Below, in pieces: positions 47,297-59,925 of a stretch of DNA of 64,000 nt (within the stretch, counting starts at the first letter, position 1; each line of letters begins with the position of its first letter). Source of the stretch: Daucus carota subsp. sativus (lineage: Eukaryota; Streptophyta; Magnoliopsida; Apiales; Apiaceae); assembly GCF_001625215.2 (NCBI RefSeq), contig NC_030384.2:36862390-36926389 (forward strand), in the 5' to 3' direction. The notes under the pieces are model-generated. The model was given only the letters and a program-made list of their open reading frames with translations, had not been told where the DNA came from and searched no databases. Made by a program: the position numbers and the translations under genes.

Positions 47297-50200
47297 TCAC
47301 TTGAAACACTTGGCATCCAATAGAGCCTCACCATAAAAAGGCTCATGATCTTCTATCATCTGGCTAGCACGCTCCTTCTGAGCTTCATCAGTGATATCAA
47401 CCTCTGTCCAGTTGTAAAGCTCCATGTCGTAGCACTCCTCCATTACGAATTTGGGGATCTCTTTCCCGCGGAAAAGCCACAGTCCCTGGACCTTGTACGG
47501 TGGTTCCGAACCAATAACCAACATCTTACCAAATGCATACTTCCGTGCCAGATCCATACGCTGCAGAAATCCACCCACCTTGTTCATAGTCACGAATGAG
47601 ACGGTATTCTCATCATTGTACTTGTAGTCACAAAACCAAAGAGAGTAGCCCTCAGGATCATACATATCCCAGAATCCTGCACATAAGGCAAAATATATGG
47701 ATCAAATTCAAGACATACTCCTATATTATCTCAGTACTAATCATATTACGTAACATCACATTAGATCATACTAATTCAGATAGATTCATAATTGCACATA
47801 AGACTCCTGTCATAAAATTTACATTATAACAAATAAAGCATATACCTCATACATAGTAAAGAGAACCATGACTAGGAATGGTAAAAAGCATAAATATATA
47901 TTTCACAGAAAATAAAGGCAAGTGTTGTGTATATACCACATCAAAAGGCAATATATTATATACAACATGAAACAATATCATTGTCATCTGCAATACTAAA
48001 ATCACAAAATTTTTGGATGGTTCAAATTATTTATAACTATGACATAACACTGTAAAAAAATTGTGAACCTCAAAACGAAGAGTAGAAAGAGGCAAATATG
48101 GGACTGGAAAGACCACACCAACAGAGACACACAACATTCATGGAAAAGATCACATTCATGCAAACAATGCCTTCAGCATTAATCTTTATTGACAAGGGTT
48201 GCCAAAATCTAACATAACCTAATCATAACAAAAATTGCAAGATAGATATACCTTTAACAGCAACCTCGCGGAAGTTGGTCTTAGTGTTAGAATATAGTCT
48301 TTTCCAATCATCTAGTATCATTTTACTAGGAGGAAGCAGATCCAGTGGATTCTTTGCCTTTGGCTTGGGTGCTTCGTCTTCTTCAACCACCTCTTCAGTT
48401 TTAGGCTTCACTGCTTCTTTCTTTACCTCCTTCTTAGGTTCATCCTTGGCCTTGGGCTTTGCAGTTTCCTTCTTTGCTGAGGGAACAGGGGGCACTGAAT
48501 CTGTCTGCTTGATCTCACCCAATATCTTGGAGAAATTTGGTTGATTAACCATGGTCCAAAAATACCTCTCAACATGTGGAAATTCCGATGTGAAACTCTT
48601 GGTCAGTAATCGACTAAATGCAAAAGCCAAGGTGCATGTTATAATAATATCAGCCAAGGTGACACTATGCCCAACAAGGTACGTGTTGGAAGCAAGATGG
48701 GTATTCAAGGCTCCTAGTGCTCTCTTCGATCCAGCAATCGCAGCTTCTTCAACCTTTGGGTTTACATACGTGTCGCAATAAATAAATAAATAAATAACCT
48801 CTGAGCGATACTAAATCAAGGGAAGAAGGATATTTGACTTACAGGAGGAAGGTATACACCATAACCCATTCGTGGATATCCCCATCGAGATAGATTCGTG
48901 TAAAGCTCCAGAGATGCAAAATCAATCCATTGCTCAACACGGGCCTATAAATACAGCATAGGAGATTTAAGAAGCATATGGAAATAATAAATAATAATGA
49001 ACTAAAATTATTTGGGCAAATATAGCATAAAAAGACCACATGATAGGTAACAGAGTGACCTACATAATCAATTGGTGAAGATCCGAAAAGAGCAGTGTCA
49101 GGGTTCAAACGGGCAACTGTACAAAGCAGTAAGAGACTACAATTAGAGCAGGGTAATACACTTAATAATCAATAGAGCAAAGTAGACTCACCATAACGTG
49201 CTATGGCATTACTCTCAAAAACAGCACCATCAGGGGTTTCAAGCACTGGAATCTACAATATATAATTTTCTGTTACAGATGAAAAATCAAATCCTGGGAA
49301 ATGTAATCAGCCATATTATTCAAAAATAGGACACACCTTTCCCATTGGATTCATTTTCAAAAATTCAGGTGTCTTATTTGATACACCCATCTGAAAATCC
49401 TTAGCAAGTTCGACTTTCACACCAGAGTATTCTGCTGCTATGAGTGCTTTCCAAGCATTGTTATTTCCATTTCCAGCATGCAAAATCTGAAAGCAGAACA
49501 CATCATTACAGTTGCAGAAAGTGCTACACACATGTCATACATCACTTATATGTCAATACACAAATCATATGTTATGTTTAAAATTAACACATAATCACCC
49601 TAAAGGATTCCACTAGTTTGACTATTTTTACCCCATATATTCACTCAAAACCTACAAAATTAAGTTGTATGTTTGTGAAACTTGCAAAAACAGAACACAG
49701 GGTACAACAAGTTCAAGTGCTGCATAGAACTTGGGGGAACTACCATTTGTTCAAGCATCACACGGGCATAAAGACTCCAACAATCGCAAATTTCCCATTT
49801 TCAACTTAAAGAAGACTTTGATAAACCATTAAACTACTATTAGCAATTGAACTCGATAAACTGAATCGTATATATTTTTCCAGAAAACTAACATCCCATA
49901 CTGATATTCAATACAAGAACCAAGGATCTGAAAATCGTTACAAACAAATCCCGAAAGTTCAAGCCAGATGAACTAAACTACTAAAGCATTAACCAGATGT
50001 AGTCAACATTCATTTTATAAACAACAAAATATTTACTTATTGGACACCGATTAATTTAAAAATCCCAATAAATCCTAAATCAGTAGTTCAACTGATTAGT
50101 ACTGATTCCCAATTTCTACATCCATAATTGGACACGATAACATTTACTTATATATATCGATCAAAAGTCATGTGCAACTTACTTGACAAAGAATTACATT

Positions 50201-50480
50201 TTTGCTTATTCAAGTTAATCTGTCGACGAAAACCCCGATCAGCTTAAAATATTGATCCATAATAACTATGCAATATGTGATACAGTATCAACTGGTGAAG
50301 CACTTGCTAATTGTGATTTACAGATGCTAACTTATAGAACATACTAAACAAAATATAAAGAAAAAAGTAGAAAAAAGTGAGCATCTTTTAAGCAATGAAA
50401 CAAAGAAAAAGCGAATAAAACCAGAAGAAATGAACAGATAAGAGTAAAAGAGAGATCTGAGGAGAACATACGAGAGCCAT
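47297..50480 (-). CDS. Elongation factor 1-gamma (eEF1B gamma)
   Basis: Seven exons on the minus strand: 50480-50472 (MAL only), 49486-49337, 49252-49192, 49116-49064, 48944-48843, 48753-48252 and 47676-47297 (TGA). They give 418 residues, the usual plant length. It is the structural subunit of the eEF1B exchange complex that recharges eEF1A with GTP in cytosolic translation. A glutathione-S-transferase-like N-domain (LHAGNGNNNAWKALIAAEY, PVLETPDGAVFESNAIARYV) and C-domain (to about 200) are followed by a Lys/Glu/Pro-rich linker (KKETAKPKAKDEPKKEVKKE). The conserved C-terminal EF1G domain (NPLDLLPPSKMILDDWKRLY to the end) completes it. Intron 1 is nearly 1 kb, directly after the third codon. 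A telo-box lies in the leader. Confidence 0.97.
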
Positions 50481-50523
50481 GGCGTTTCAACTCAGCCGCG
50501 TTGTAGCGAGAGATGAAAGGGGT

Positions 50524-50580
50524 TTAGGGTTTGTGTGTGATGCGAGTGTGAGAAAATGTATTTGGATGGGTTAATATATA
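50524..50580 (-). promoter_or_regulatory. EF1-gamma promoter: telo-box and TATA-like box
   Basis: On the minus strand, AAACCCTAA lies at 50532-50524 and TATATATTAA at 50580-50571, about 40 and 90 bases before the start codon. Telo-boxes mark many plant translation genes; fibrillarin in this window has the same motif. Confidence 0.65.
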
Positions 50581-51139
50581 GAAACACAGGCCTTTCGGTC
50601 AAGATCTGGAAGGCCCGATCCACTTTGATACGCTAGATTTCTACCAAGCCCATAATTATACTTCCGTAGGTACAGTATGTTTTAGCCCTTTTAAATAGAA
50701 CGATCGATTTTAAAGTAATTTAATTGTTGAGATATATTAGATGCAATCTTTTTATTATAATTTATATAATAAAAAAATAAAAATTATAGTAATTTGAAAT
50801 AAAAGTTGGAACAAGATCGGTTAAAAATCGAACACCCTCTGAAATACAAAATTATCTATAGTTTTAGTTAACTGTATTCTGTTAAAGAGTTTAAGCAAAA
50901 TTTCGAGAAATAATATATTTATTTATATTAACTTAAAATAATAATATATTCTTTACTTTTAACTTATAACCAACCAAACATACTCAATATATCCCGAATA
51001 GAGCACATCTGGACCATGTCCCTAGGCCGAAGAGTAGGGAGGCTGTTTCCGTGAAGACTCCGGTTTATATATGTAAATAGTACCTTGACCCATGATTCCT
51101 AACACATGGACCTACTGAATACAGCTGACAATAAATGAT

Positions 51140-51195
51140 CTGAGCGATTTCGTTAATATACAACATCCTGAGCGATTTCGTTAATATACAACATC
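51140..51195. repeat. Two-copy 28-bp tandem repeat abutting the CACTA element
   Basis: CTGAGCGATTTCGTTAATAT opens each of two perfect copies (51140-51167, 51168-51195). The second ends exactly where the CACTA terminus begins. Confidence 0.9.
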
Positions 51196-52378
51196 CACTA
51201 GTACAAAATAGGCTTTTAGCGTTGGTCAAATTAGGCCTTTAGCGTCGGCATTCCAGCGTAGTATATGAACGCGACGCTATAGGTAGAGATGTTCAAAAAA
51301 TCCGAAATCTGAAATCCGATCTGATCCGATCTGGAAAAAAATCTGAAAAATCCGATCCGAAAAAAACCCGGTCTGGCCCGGCCCGGCCCGAGGGCCTAAA
51401 ACAGGCCTAATATTTTCAAAAAAACCCGGATAAAATCCGGATTTTTGAAAAATCCGGGCTTTTTATAACTAAACCGGGCCTAGTATTTTTGGAAAAGCCC
51501 GGCCCGGCCCGGCCCGATTTTAAAAAAAGCCCGGCCCGATCTGGTTTGAAAAAAATCCGGATTTTTTTGGCCCGGTCTGGATCTGGCCCGAACAGATCTT
51601 TTGTGCATCTCTAGCTATAGGTAGCAATTATTGCGTCGGCTGTTTAGCCGACGCTTAAAGTCTGATTAATCAACCCCATGGCGACGCAAAAGAAACATTA
51701 GCCGACACTTAAAGTTATTTTTTGTGTCGCATAGTCAAAGTGCCGACGCTAAAGGGTACACTTATTGTGTCGGCTGGTCAAAATGCCGCCGCTTAAAGAT
51801 GATTTATGGCGTCGCATAGCAAAAAAACCGACACTAAAGGATGTGTTTTTAGCGTCGGGTAGCCAAAATGCCGTCGCTTAAAGTTGTAGCTACTGTGTCG
51901 GTTGTTTGAAAAGCCGTCGCTTAAAGTCCTTTTTTTTAAAAAAAAATATTTGTATATATACGCATAATTTGATATATTATATTATATGTATTTTCTTAAC
52001 TTGCTCATCCTTGATTCATGTAAAAGAAATTAAAATAAAAGTACACAAGCAATGTTTATATATGCATAATTTGATATATTATATTATATGTATGTTCTTA
52101 ACCTACTCATTCTTAATTCATGTAAAAGAAATTTAAATAGAAGTACACAAGCAATATTTTACCAACAACTGATAAAGCAATACATGGCTTCATTCAGCTA
52201 ACCGACGCAGAAAATAGTTTATAGGCGTCGGTTATTTATTGGTCCGACACTAAAATGTAAGAAATTTAAGTTTATGCGTCGGTTAATATTAGAACCGACG
52301 CTTGAAAAGTTTTTAGGTGACGGTGATTGGTAGAACCGACACAATAGGGGCGCTGCAAAAAACATTTTTGTACTAGCG
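51196..52378. mobile_element. Non-autonomous CACTA (En/Spm-like) element
   Basis: The left end CACTAGTACAAAATAGG and the right end (reversed) CGCTAGTACAAAAATG form the CACTA terminal repeat, with one changed base at the right tip. Subterminal arrays of GCGTCGG / CCGACGC words in both orientations fill 51230-51930 and 52200-52350, which is typical of transposase-binding sites. There is no transposase frame. A direct repeat of about 100 bp (51955-52053, 52058-52155) lies in the middle. No clean 3-bp target duplication is seen (ATC left, GTT right). A hAT element is nested inside at 51284-51613. Confidence 0.85.
51284..51613. mobile_element. hAT-type MITE nested in the CACTA element
   Basis: The 330-bp insert is flanked by perfect 8-bp duplications GCTATAGG (51276-51283, 51614-51621). 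Its ends are inverted, TAGAGATGTTC and (reversed) TAGAGATGCAC. The interior is strongly biased, with repeated CCCGGCCCGG, AATCCGGATTTT and GATCTGG words. Removing it restores the surrounding CACTA subterminal array. 8-bp duplications define the hAT superfamily. Confidence 0.88.
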
Positions 52379-52379
52379 G

Positions 52380-53458
52380 TTAATATATACATACTATAAT
52401 AGAGCTAATCTCACCGTATATATTATTTATCATATACTTCAGAAAAAGGAAAATAAAATAAAAACATAAAATGTTTGACATTCAATTTATTTCAAATTTT
52501 CACTAATATAATATTTATTTGCTAAAATTTATTATTGTGAAACAAAATATTAATAGCATATTATTTTTAAATTATAACTTATCAATATTATCGAAGCACG
52601 ATGTGTTACAGATTCAGCAAATTTTACATAATATTCGCACATGCTCTAGCAGAGTATTTACGAGGATCCGGAGTAAAATGGTTGACTAAAAAAAGATTGC
52701 GTTAAATTTAACAAACTCAGTAAGATTTTATGTAATATTCACTATATTGTTTAATTATATTTCAAAAAATAGCTTAACAAAAATAATCAACAACAACAGG
52801 TTATGTTAAATATAATGAACTTGTAAGATTTTAAGTATCCATGATATTGCTTAATTATATAATTTTACCAAATTTTCCAAAAAAAAGAAAAAAGAAGATA
52901 ATTTTACAAATATAATCAGAACCGGAACTTGGCTGATTTTCTAGTGAAGAAAAATATCTCATTGAAGTTTGATAATTAATTTTCTATATATTTATAATTA
53001 TTTCTATTTAGAATTTTATATTTTAACTAATAATTTTTATATCATTTGTGATGTTCTTATAAATTTATCATATAATAAATTCTGGTTCAAATGAGTATTT
53101 TGTTTTATTAACACAGGGACATATCCTGAAGACAAAAAAAAAACCATATGTGGATATAAATCGGACAACTTAGTGCATGATACATATATATAGCTCTCTG
53201 TAGAAGTCAAATAAATAAAGAGCATGCATAATGATCGAAAGTACGAGTCATACAAAGGTGCACCGACCCCTTTAATTATAAATTGAAGACATGATAAAAC
53301 ATTAAAACATCTGAATGCAAAGGTTCCAATAATAACTCTGGTCTGTTAAATATAGCACAGCACAGTACCATATTAGAATAGCTACTTTATTGTGTCTTCT
53401 GTTATTGTACCAGTCAAAGATCGCATGCATGCTCTCAAGTTTCTGTCACCAAGTCAAG
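52380..53458. other. AT-rich intergenic region
   Basis: Between the CACTA element and the 3' end of the MADS gene. No gene or clear repeat was recognised. Confidence 0.5.
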
Positions 53459-55841
53459 TCACCTGAAATCAAGAGAAAATCCCTATTTAATTTCATGAAA
53501 ATTTCTAGAGTATTAGTGAACACATATGAGCATTTATGTGAGTTCAAGTAGGCACATACCCAAGATGAAAAGGCTTTCTGGGGGTGATTTGGTAGTCGGT
53601 TTCGACGTGATCGTCTGCAGGGTGAGGAGAGGGATCCATGATGCTGAACTGCAGCTGCACATTACGTGCCAGAAAGGCCTGGTACTCGTTGTATTCGTCT
53701 TGCCCAACTGAACTGCCTGTCACCATGCTCAGCCCTTGGAGCCTCTCATTTTCAGCAGCTATCTGTGAATTCAACAAGAACACACACATATATGGAACTG
53801 AACACATGCACATTCAGTGATGGTTTTATTCAGAATTAATTTTGTCAAGTGTAGGTACCTTTGCTCTTAAGTAAGCATTTTCATGCTCCAGCTCGTTTTC
53901 CTGTAATAACAGCAACGTTTGTATAATTAGTTTAATTGCTCAATTGATTAAGTTTAAAATAGCGGCTAAAGTTTGAAATGTTACCCTTTTCTGCAAGCCT
54001 TCAGCTTCAGCAAGTAGCATCTCATGCTGTATTACATTCAATATCCAAAACTTAACATGGATACAGTAGTATAATTTCATAATAAGAGTATTAATCCTAT
54101 CCATATACTTTGATTATTTGCTCCCTGTACTTTTAATCCAAATTCATACTTTTGTTAATTTGTAAAAGTAATTAGTATGTATAGACCTTTTTGGATCGGA
54201 TCCTTGCAATGCCTCTTTCAAGCCTGTGCTCCAGCTGCTTCAGTTCCTTGGCATTCAGAGAAGCTAATCCCTCACCCATCAGATGCCTATAAACAATAAG
54301 GAGATACATACATAACAAACAAAATTAGTTAACTACGGTACTCAATGCATCCATGGTCATAACGATATGATTACCTGTTAGAATTTTGGATCATCTGAAT
54401 CTGTTGTTGAAGCTTCTTAGACTCTTGCTGGTAGAACTACAGTCATAATGCATCCATGATCAGAAATGGACAAGAAGCAAAAAAAAACATTCATTATATA
54501 CAGACAAGAAACTTTACTATCTGAATTAAGACCATTCCAAACTTATTAAGTTATCTTAAACTACGTAATTGATTCAAATTTCTGTGTAAAAATGTGATGT
54601 TTAGTATTTGTACACAACAAAAAAAGCTTAATTAATTACTTACTTGAGCATTGATCTCCTGAGTTGAGCAAGTAGCAGAAGCATCAGCAGTGGCTTTCTT
54701 GTACCTCTCGATTGTCCCCCTTATGTTGCTGCAAAATATACAAGCTCGGTTATAAAAACACATAATTAATTTCGTTTAGTAATTGGCTCAAATTTTGTGC
54801 TGTATGCAAATAAATAAACTGAGTTCATAACAAAACTTTCACAGGTTTGGAAAGTCCTGTACAGCACAAGAGGTACAAGAAACAACACAAGAAATGGAAT
54901 GAAATGCATGTATCCATATATATAAATGCACCACAGACGACATTACTGCGACATATATGCAGTTGATCATTTCTTGCTGCAGCTAGCATATATATGAAAG
55001 GAGGTCAGACTATAAGAAAAAACTCTTGTCTCCTCCAACAGAGTTCAGAGCTATTACCCATCTGTGAAAATACAGTACTCACCTTACACTCTTTATACAC
55101 TCTCTGTGAAAATATTTACTTCTACATTAAGGTGCATTGGAACTTTACAATATCTTGCATTCTACTTGAGATATCTTTGACCATATCTGAGAAATTTCAG
55201 GCTTTCACAAAAAAGCAAAGCCAATATGCATCAGATATTCAGATTTGGAAAAAATACTTTTCAGTACTGTATCATTCATAGATGTTTAAACAGGATCAGA
55301 GCTGAGACTATTTCATAAGCCAAGCCAAACTAAAATTTACTTTAAGCCCTCACACAGTTTAATTCAGTTTATGAACATGACCTTTCAGGCTTTCACACAG
55401 ATAATATTCATCGCCAATTAATATTTGTTTTTTTAATTGCTAAATATATATATAAACCAATTTAGCAACATCATTGATGAATAATGGACCTATATGTATA
55501 TATGTACTATATGTCAAACTGGGAATTAGCAGAGTTAGTACGAGAAGGAAGTAATGATGACAAGTTTTCGAGATTTGAAAAAAAATCAGATCGAGTCTGA
55601 GTGTCTGACATTAAAAAGAAAGCAGTAGGAGTTAAGTGGGGTGCGCGGGGTACCTGTTATTGTTGTTGGAGAACTCATAAACTCTCCCCCTGCTGGAGAA
55701 AACAATGAGTGCAATTTCAGCTTCACACAGAATGGATAACTCATAAGCCTTCTTCAGAAGTCCGTTTCTGCGCTTGCAGAAGGTTACTTGCCGGTTCGTG
55801 TTGTTTTCTATCCTCTTGATCTCGATCTTTCCTCTTCCCAT
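53459..55841 (-). CDS. AGL11: MIKC MADS-box factor, SEEDSTICK/AGL11-like (D lineage)
   Basis: Eight coding exons on the minus strand: 55841-55654, 54728-54644, 54436-54375, 54286-54187, 54026-53985, 53900-53859, 53762-53560 and 53462-53459 (TGA). They give 241 residues. It is a nuclear transcription factor binding CArG boxes as dimers or tetramers; D-lineage members set ovule and seed identity. The MADS domain spans 1-60 ([20 protein letters not shown]), with the I region after it and the K domain at about 90-170 ([30 protein letters not shown]). The exon sizes 62/100/42/42 are the classic AGAMOUS-clade pattern. The C-terminus ends KPFHLG, like STK. The last exon supplies only one base of Gly and the stop. 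D versus C lineage rests on the GEGL and C-terminal motifs. Confidence 0.93.
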
Positions 55842-57290
55842 CTTTATTATTTCAACGTACTCTTCTGTAATTATCAGGATAATACATAAATTAACATGTA
55901 TAGTCGTCGAATTAGCCACTTAAACGTAAAATGAATTCTTTCTTACAGATCTTCTTCAGAAATTTGTACACTATCATTAATGAGAATTGAAACAAAAAAA
56001 GAATATATGTAGGAGTACAAGCAAAAAGTGATGATTATATTGCATCGGAAATGTGAGAAGGGGATAAAAAACAGTCAAAATTGATTAGGTCATCCTATAT
56101 TTTCTGATGCTGTCTGTACAGGATCTAGACCAGATTAATGATCTCCTCCAACAAGAATTAATTAATATGGTTAAAATAAGAGTATAGATCTAACTTAAAC
56201 ACCTGAGGGTATCAGTGAATCACACTCAAATATAGTACTGCAGTACAATTTAGTCTGGAAATTCAGAAATTAAGCAACATGTAATTGTAACCTAATTATG
56301 ACGGAGAGAGACAGGGAGAGGGAGCAACATGTAATGGCCAGCTGAGAGAGAGAGAGAGAGGGGGGGGAGAGAGAGAGAGGGGGGAGAGAGAGAGAGAGGG
56401 AGGGAGGGAGGGAGGGAGAGAGAGGGAGACAGAGAGAAGCATAACCTAAATGATGAGAGCGAGAGAAGAATAAAGACGTAAACAAATAAAGACCCAGTAA
56501 AACTGTCAACTGGCAGCAAAGAAATTAGGGTTCTGGACTCTAGGCTCATACAGATCTAAGCTTAAACTTGCAATAACAAAAAAAAGAAAAACAAGTTTGT
56601 GATGAGACTCGCAAGCTTATATATCTAGCATGACATCAAACAATCACCCAAGATCGATAGATCATCCACACACACACATAATATTCTGCAGCTGTATCTA
56701 CATATATAAAGAGAGATCTAGGGAGCTAGGGAAAGAGCTATATGAAAACAATGAGATGAACACACAAAGGCAGGAGAATTGATCAGATTAACTACTAGTA
56801 CTATATATATATTGATCAGTAGCAAGCTAGTGATGGTCATCACCACAATCAAACATGATCTAAGCCAATTATACACACACAATAAGTAAGAAAAGAACAG
56901 ACGTGAACTAATAACTATATTTGTTAAAACATTGTAACAAGTCGAGGCACAGAAAATGAAAGCTTGCTTAATTTCTCCACTTATAAAATATGCATAGTAA
57001 ATTCATTCAAACCTGATGAACAAAGAGTTGTTCAAGCTCTTGAGCAAACACAACTACCAATAAATCCACACCTGAGCATGATAATATATACACACAAAGT
57101 TGCTTACACAAAAGAGAAACTAGTGTGAACCAATTATACATCGAGCTGGCCAGGAAAACGACGTAAAGCTGTGATTAAATAGAATAAATTGACATATTTC
57201 CGTTTAGGTTATACAAGACGCTTACCACTTAAATTGAGAGTGGAGCTCTAGGGGTGTCCATTTCAGCCAAACATAGCAAAAGAATTTAAT
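55842..57290 (-). promoter_or_regulatory. Leader region of the MADS gene with probable long 5'UTR intron and GA/CT tract
   Basis: Upstream of the ATG, an acceptor (ATAATTACAG, 55874-55865) starts a short leader exon 55864-55842. A good donor (AAGTG|GTAAGC) at 57225 could end an outer leader exon, giving a 1.36-kb 5'UTR intron like that of Arabidopsis STK. A GA-rich tract on the plus strand (CT on the coding strand) lies inside at 56345-56430. The intron limits are inferred from splice signals only. Confidence 0.55.
56345..56430. repeat. (GA)n / (GGGA)n tract in the MADS leader intron
   Basis: About 85 bases of nearly pure purine on the plus strand mix AG dinucleotides with GGGGG and GGGA units. 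Confidence 0.95.
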
Positions 57291-57299
57291 GGTCCCCCG

Positions 57300-58127
57300 G
57301 CTTATGTATACAAATAACTTAATTATGTAAGTAGTGTGTACATACATGATACATAATATAGACTTCATTAAATCATTTCGTGAATCGTGCAGTGTACACA
57401 AGCATCACACAGCATACCCAAGAGAGAGGGTTCAGTACTTTAATTCATTCAAACAGTTTTAGAATGTATAAAACGAAATCTGGCTAAATTTTGAATTACT
57501 TTTATTTTAAGTGTCATGTACTTAAAAAAAAAATTAAACCTGTATTTTTTTTTTATAAATTTAATCTTCTTATTTTTCGACTTTCAATACAACAAAACTG
57601 ATCATTTCACTTTTTCTATATATAATAGTCGATTACAAGTTAATAAAAACCCGTCGTTGGTTTGAATTGTTTTCATGTAAGATACTCAGAAGTCCGGACG
57701 TATTTCTGGGACTATTGATGGTTGGAAATTTTATAAAATATAATTAATTGAACTGATGAGTTTAAAATGTCCAGCTTTTACGATCAATTATGCATCTAAA
57801 ATCGATTTATTAGACTCTTTAACGACCAATTCATCTGATCAGTTTTTTTTTTCCTTCCAGTTTTCCTATAATGCTGGTCAATTCCGTGTGAAACAATAAC
57901 TTCAACATGCATGATATGTTTAGCAGAATGTATGTAGGTTTCGGTGTTATTTAGTTGGTGTCTGTGCGGGAAATCAAAAGAAACCGTGTTTTTTTTAATA
58001 AAATATGGACTTCTGTTTCTTTTATAAAGAAATAATATTTTTAAGAAGTTGTTTGGAGCTGATAAAGTTACATTTTCATTTACAATTTACTTCTTTTCAA
58101 AGTAAAATTTTACTCTTTTAAATAATT
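57300..58127. other. AT-rich intergenic region
   Basis: Upstream flank of the MADS gene. No gene or structured repeat was recognised. Confidence 0.5.
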
Positions 58128-59925
58128 AAACTAGTTGAGAAGCCGCGCGTTGCGGCGGCCTATAAAAAATTATATTAATGATTTAATATTAATATTTGTT
58201 TTTAATACCGTATAAACAGCATTCACTTATCGTTGAAGAAGAACGGCACCACCGAGTTAGAAATCGAGCAAGAGAACTCTCACCAGAGAGAGCGAAGCGA
58301 TGTGAGAGGCGCCACCTACACGCCCCTCGCTTTTCCTTTAAAAATCGAGTAAGAGAACTATCACCAAAGATATTGAGAGACCCTACAATCTATAGGGGTA
58401 TTTATAGATGTGTGTGCTACTCTTTCCCATAATTAAATAATCTGAAACAAAATCATATTAAAACTTTCAAGTTACTATATTCCATAAATAATCTGTCTTT
58501 CCCATAATCAAATAATCAGAAACAAAATCAGATTAAAACTTTCAAGCTGCTATATTCCATAAATAATTTGAAACAAAATCAGATTCTGAAACTTGCTTCC
58601 AATATATCCGAAACTAAAAAAGGTAGTTCTAATTTTTGATATTTTTCATCTGAAAAATCCAGAAAATTGGAAAAATAGAACGGAGCGATGTGAGAGGCGC
58701 CACCTACACGCCCCTCGCTTCTCCTTTATATAAGTATAGTGAAAAAAGCCGCGCTTCGCGGCGGCGTTATAAATTTTGATATGAATAGTATAAAAATTAT
58801 TTTGAGTCATCTTCCCGTTAAACATATCACTAATAAAAAAATATTATAATTAGTATAAAAATTTGTATAAGTGGTCATCATGTCAAACACAATACTAATA
58901 ATAAAATTAGTTCGAACTTCCCTCCCATCAAAGACAATATTAATCCATAATTATTATTTTTAAGATAAAATTAAATATTATAATTTAGATCAAAATTAGT
59001 TTGAGATGCTCACCTGTCAAACACAATACTAATAACAAAACATTACAATTTAGATATTAGTTTGAGTCGCTTTACTGTCAAACACAATACTAATAAAATT
59101 ATTCTAATTATGATAAAATTAAAGATTATAACTGGATAAAAATTAATTTGAACCGTGGTACCGTTTTAACAGAAAAAATATATTATAACATGGACAAAAA
59201 ATTATTTTAGCCACTTTCCCATCAAACATAATACTAATAGAAAATTTATTATTATTTAGATAAAAATTAGTTTGGGCCGCCTCCCGTTCCCGTCAAACAC
59301 AATACTAATCAAGAATCATTTACATTATTATAATATCAATATATGATTCCTATTTTATATATCCTATTTTATTTTGTAATTATTTTGAACCGCCGTTTCA
59401 ACAAAAAAAAATTATAACATAGATAAAAATTATATTAGCCACTTTCTCGTCAAACATAATACTAATTGGAAAATTATTATTATTTAGATAAAAATTAGTT
59501 TGGGTCGCCTCCCGTGCACGTCAAACACAATACTAATCAAGAATCATTTACATTATTATAAAATCAATATATGATTCTTATTTTATATATCCTATTTTTT
59601 TGTTAATTATTATTATTTTATGATTCCTAGTCATTGGTTAAAACCTGATTTTTTAAATATAATCATATTTCTTTTTGGATTACTAAATAAGAAAAAAATT
59701 GTATTATCTTTAGAATTCAATAAGAAATACTAAATAAAAAGAAAAAGAGTTGTATCATTTTTAGAATTCAATAAGAAAAGAGTTGTATTACTTTTAGAAT
59801 TCTTGAAACTTATTTTTCGAATTATAATTATATTTTCTCTCCGAAATTTAAGAAAAATCAGAAGACTGAATCGAACAATTCTAGAGACGCCCGCATCCTC
59901 CTTTATATATATATATATTGATATT
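58128..59925. repeat. Cluster of dispersed and tandem repeats with GCCGCGC..GCGGCGG signatures
   Basis: GCCGCGCGTTGCGGCGG (58142) and GCCGCGCTTCGCGGCGG (58749) open two related units. The word GCGATGTGAGAGGCGCCACC occurs at 58297 and 58686, and both downstream ends read CTTTATATA-like. From 58780 to 59560 a unit of about 110-130 bp (ATAAAAATTAGTTTG, then GTCAAACACAATACTAAT) repeats about seven times with drift. Another repeat (GAAACAAAATCAGATTAAAA) occurs at 58440-58585. The family is unknown; a non-LTR or Helitron-related origin is possible. Confidence 0.6.
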
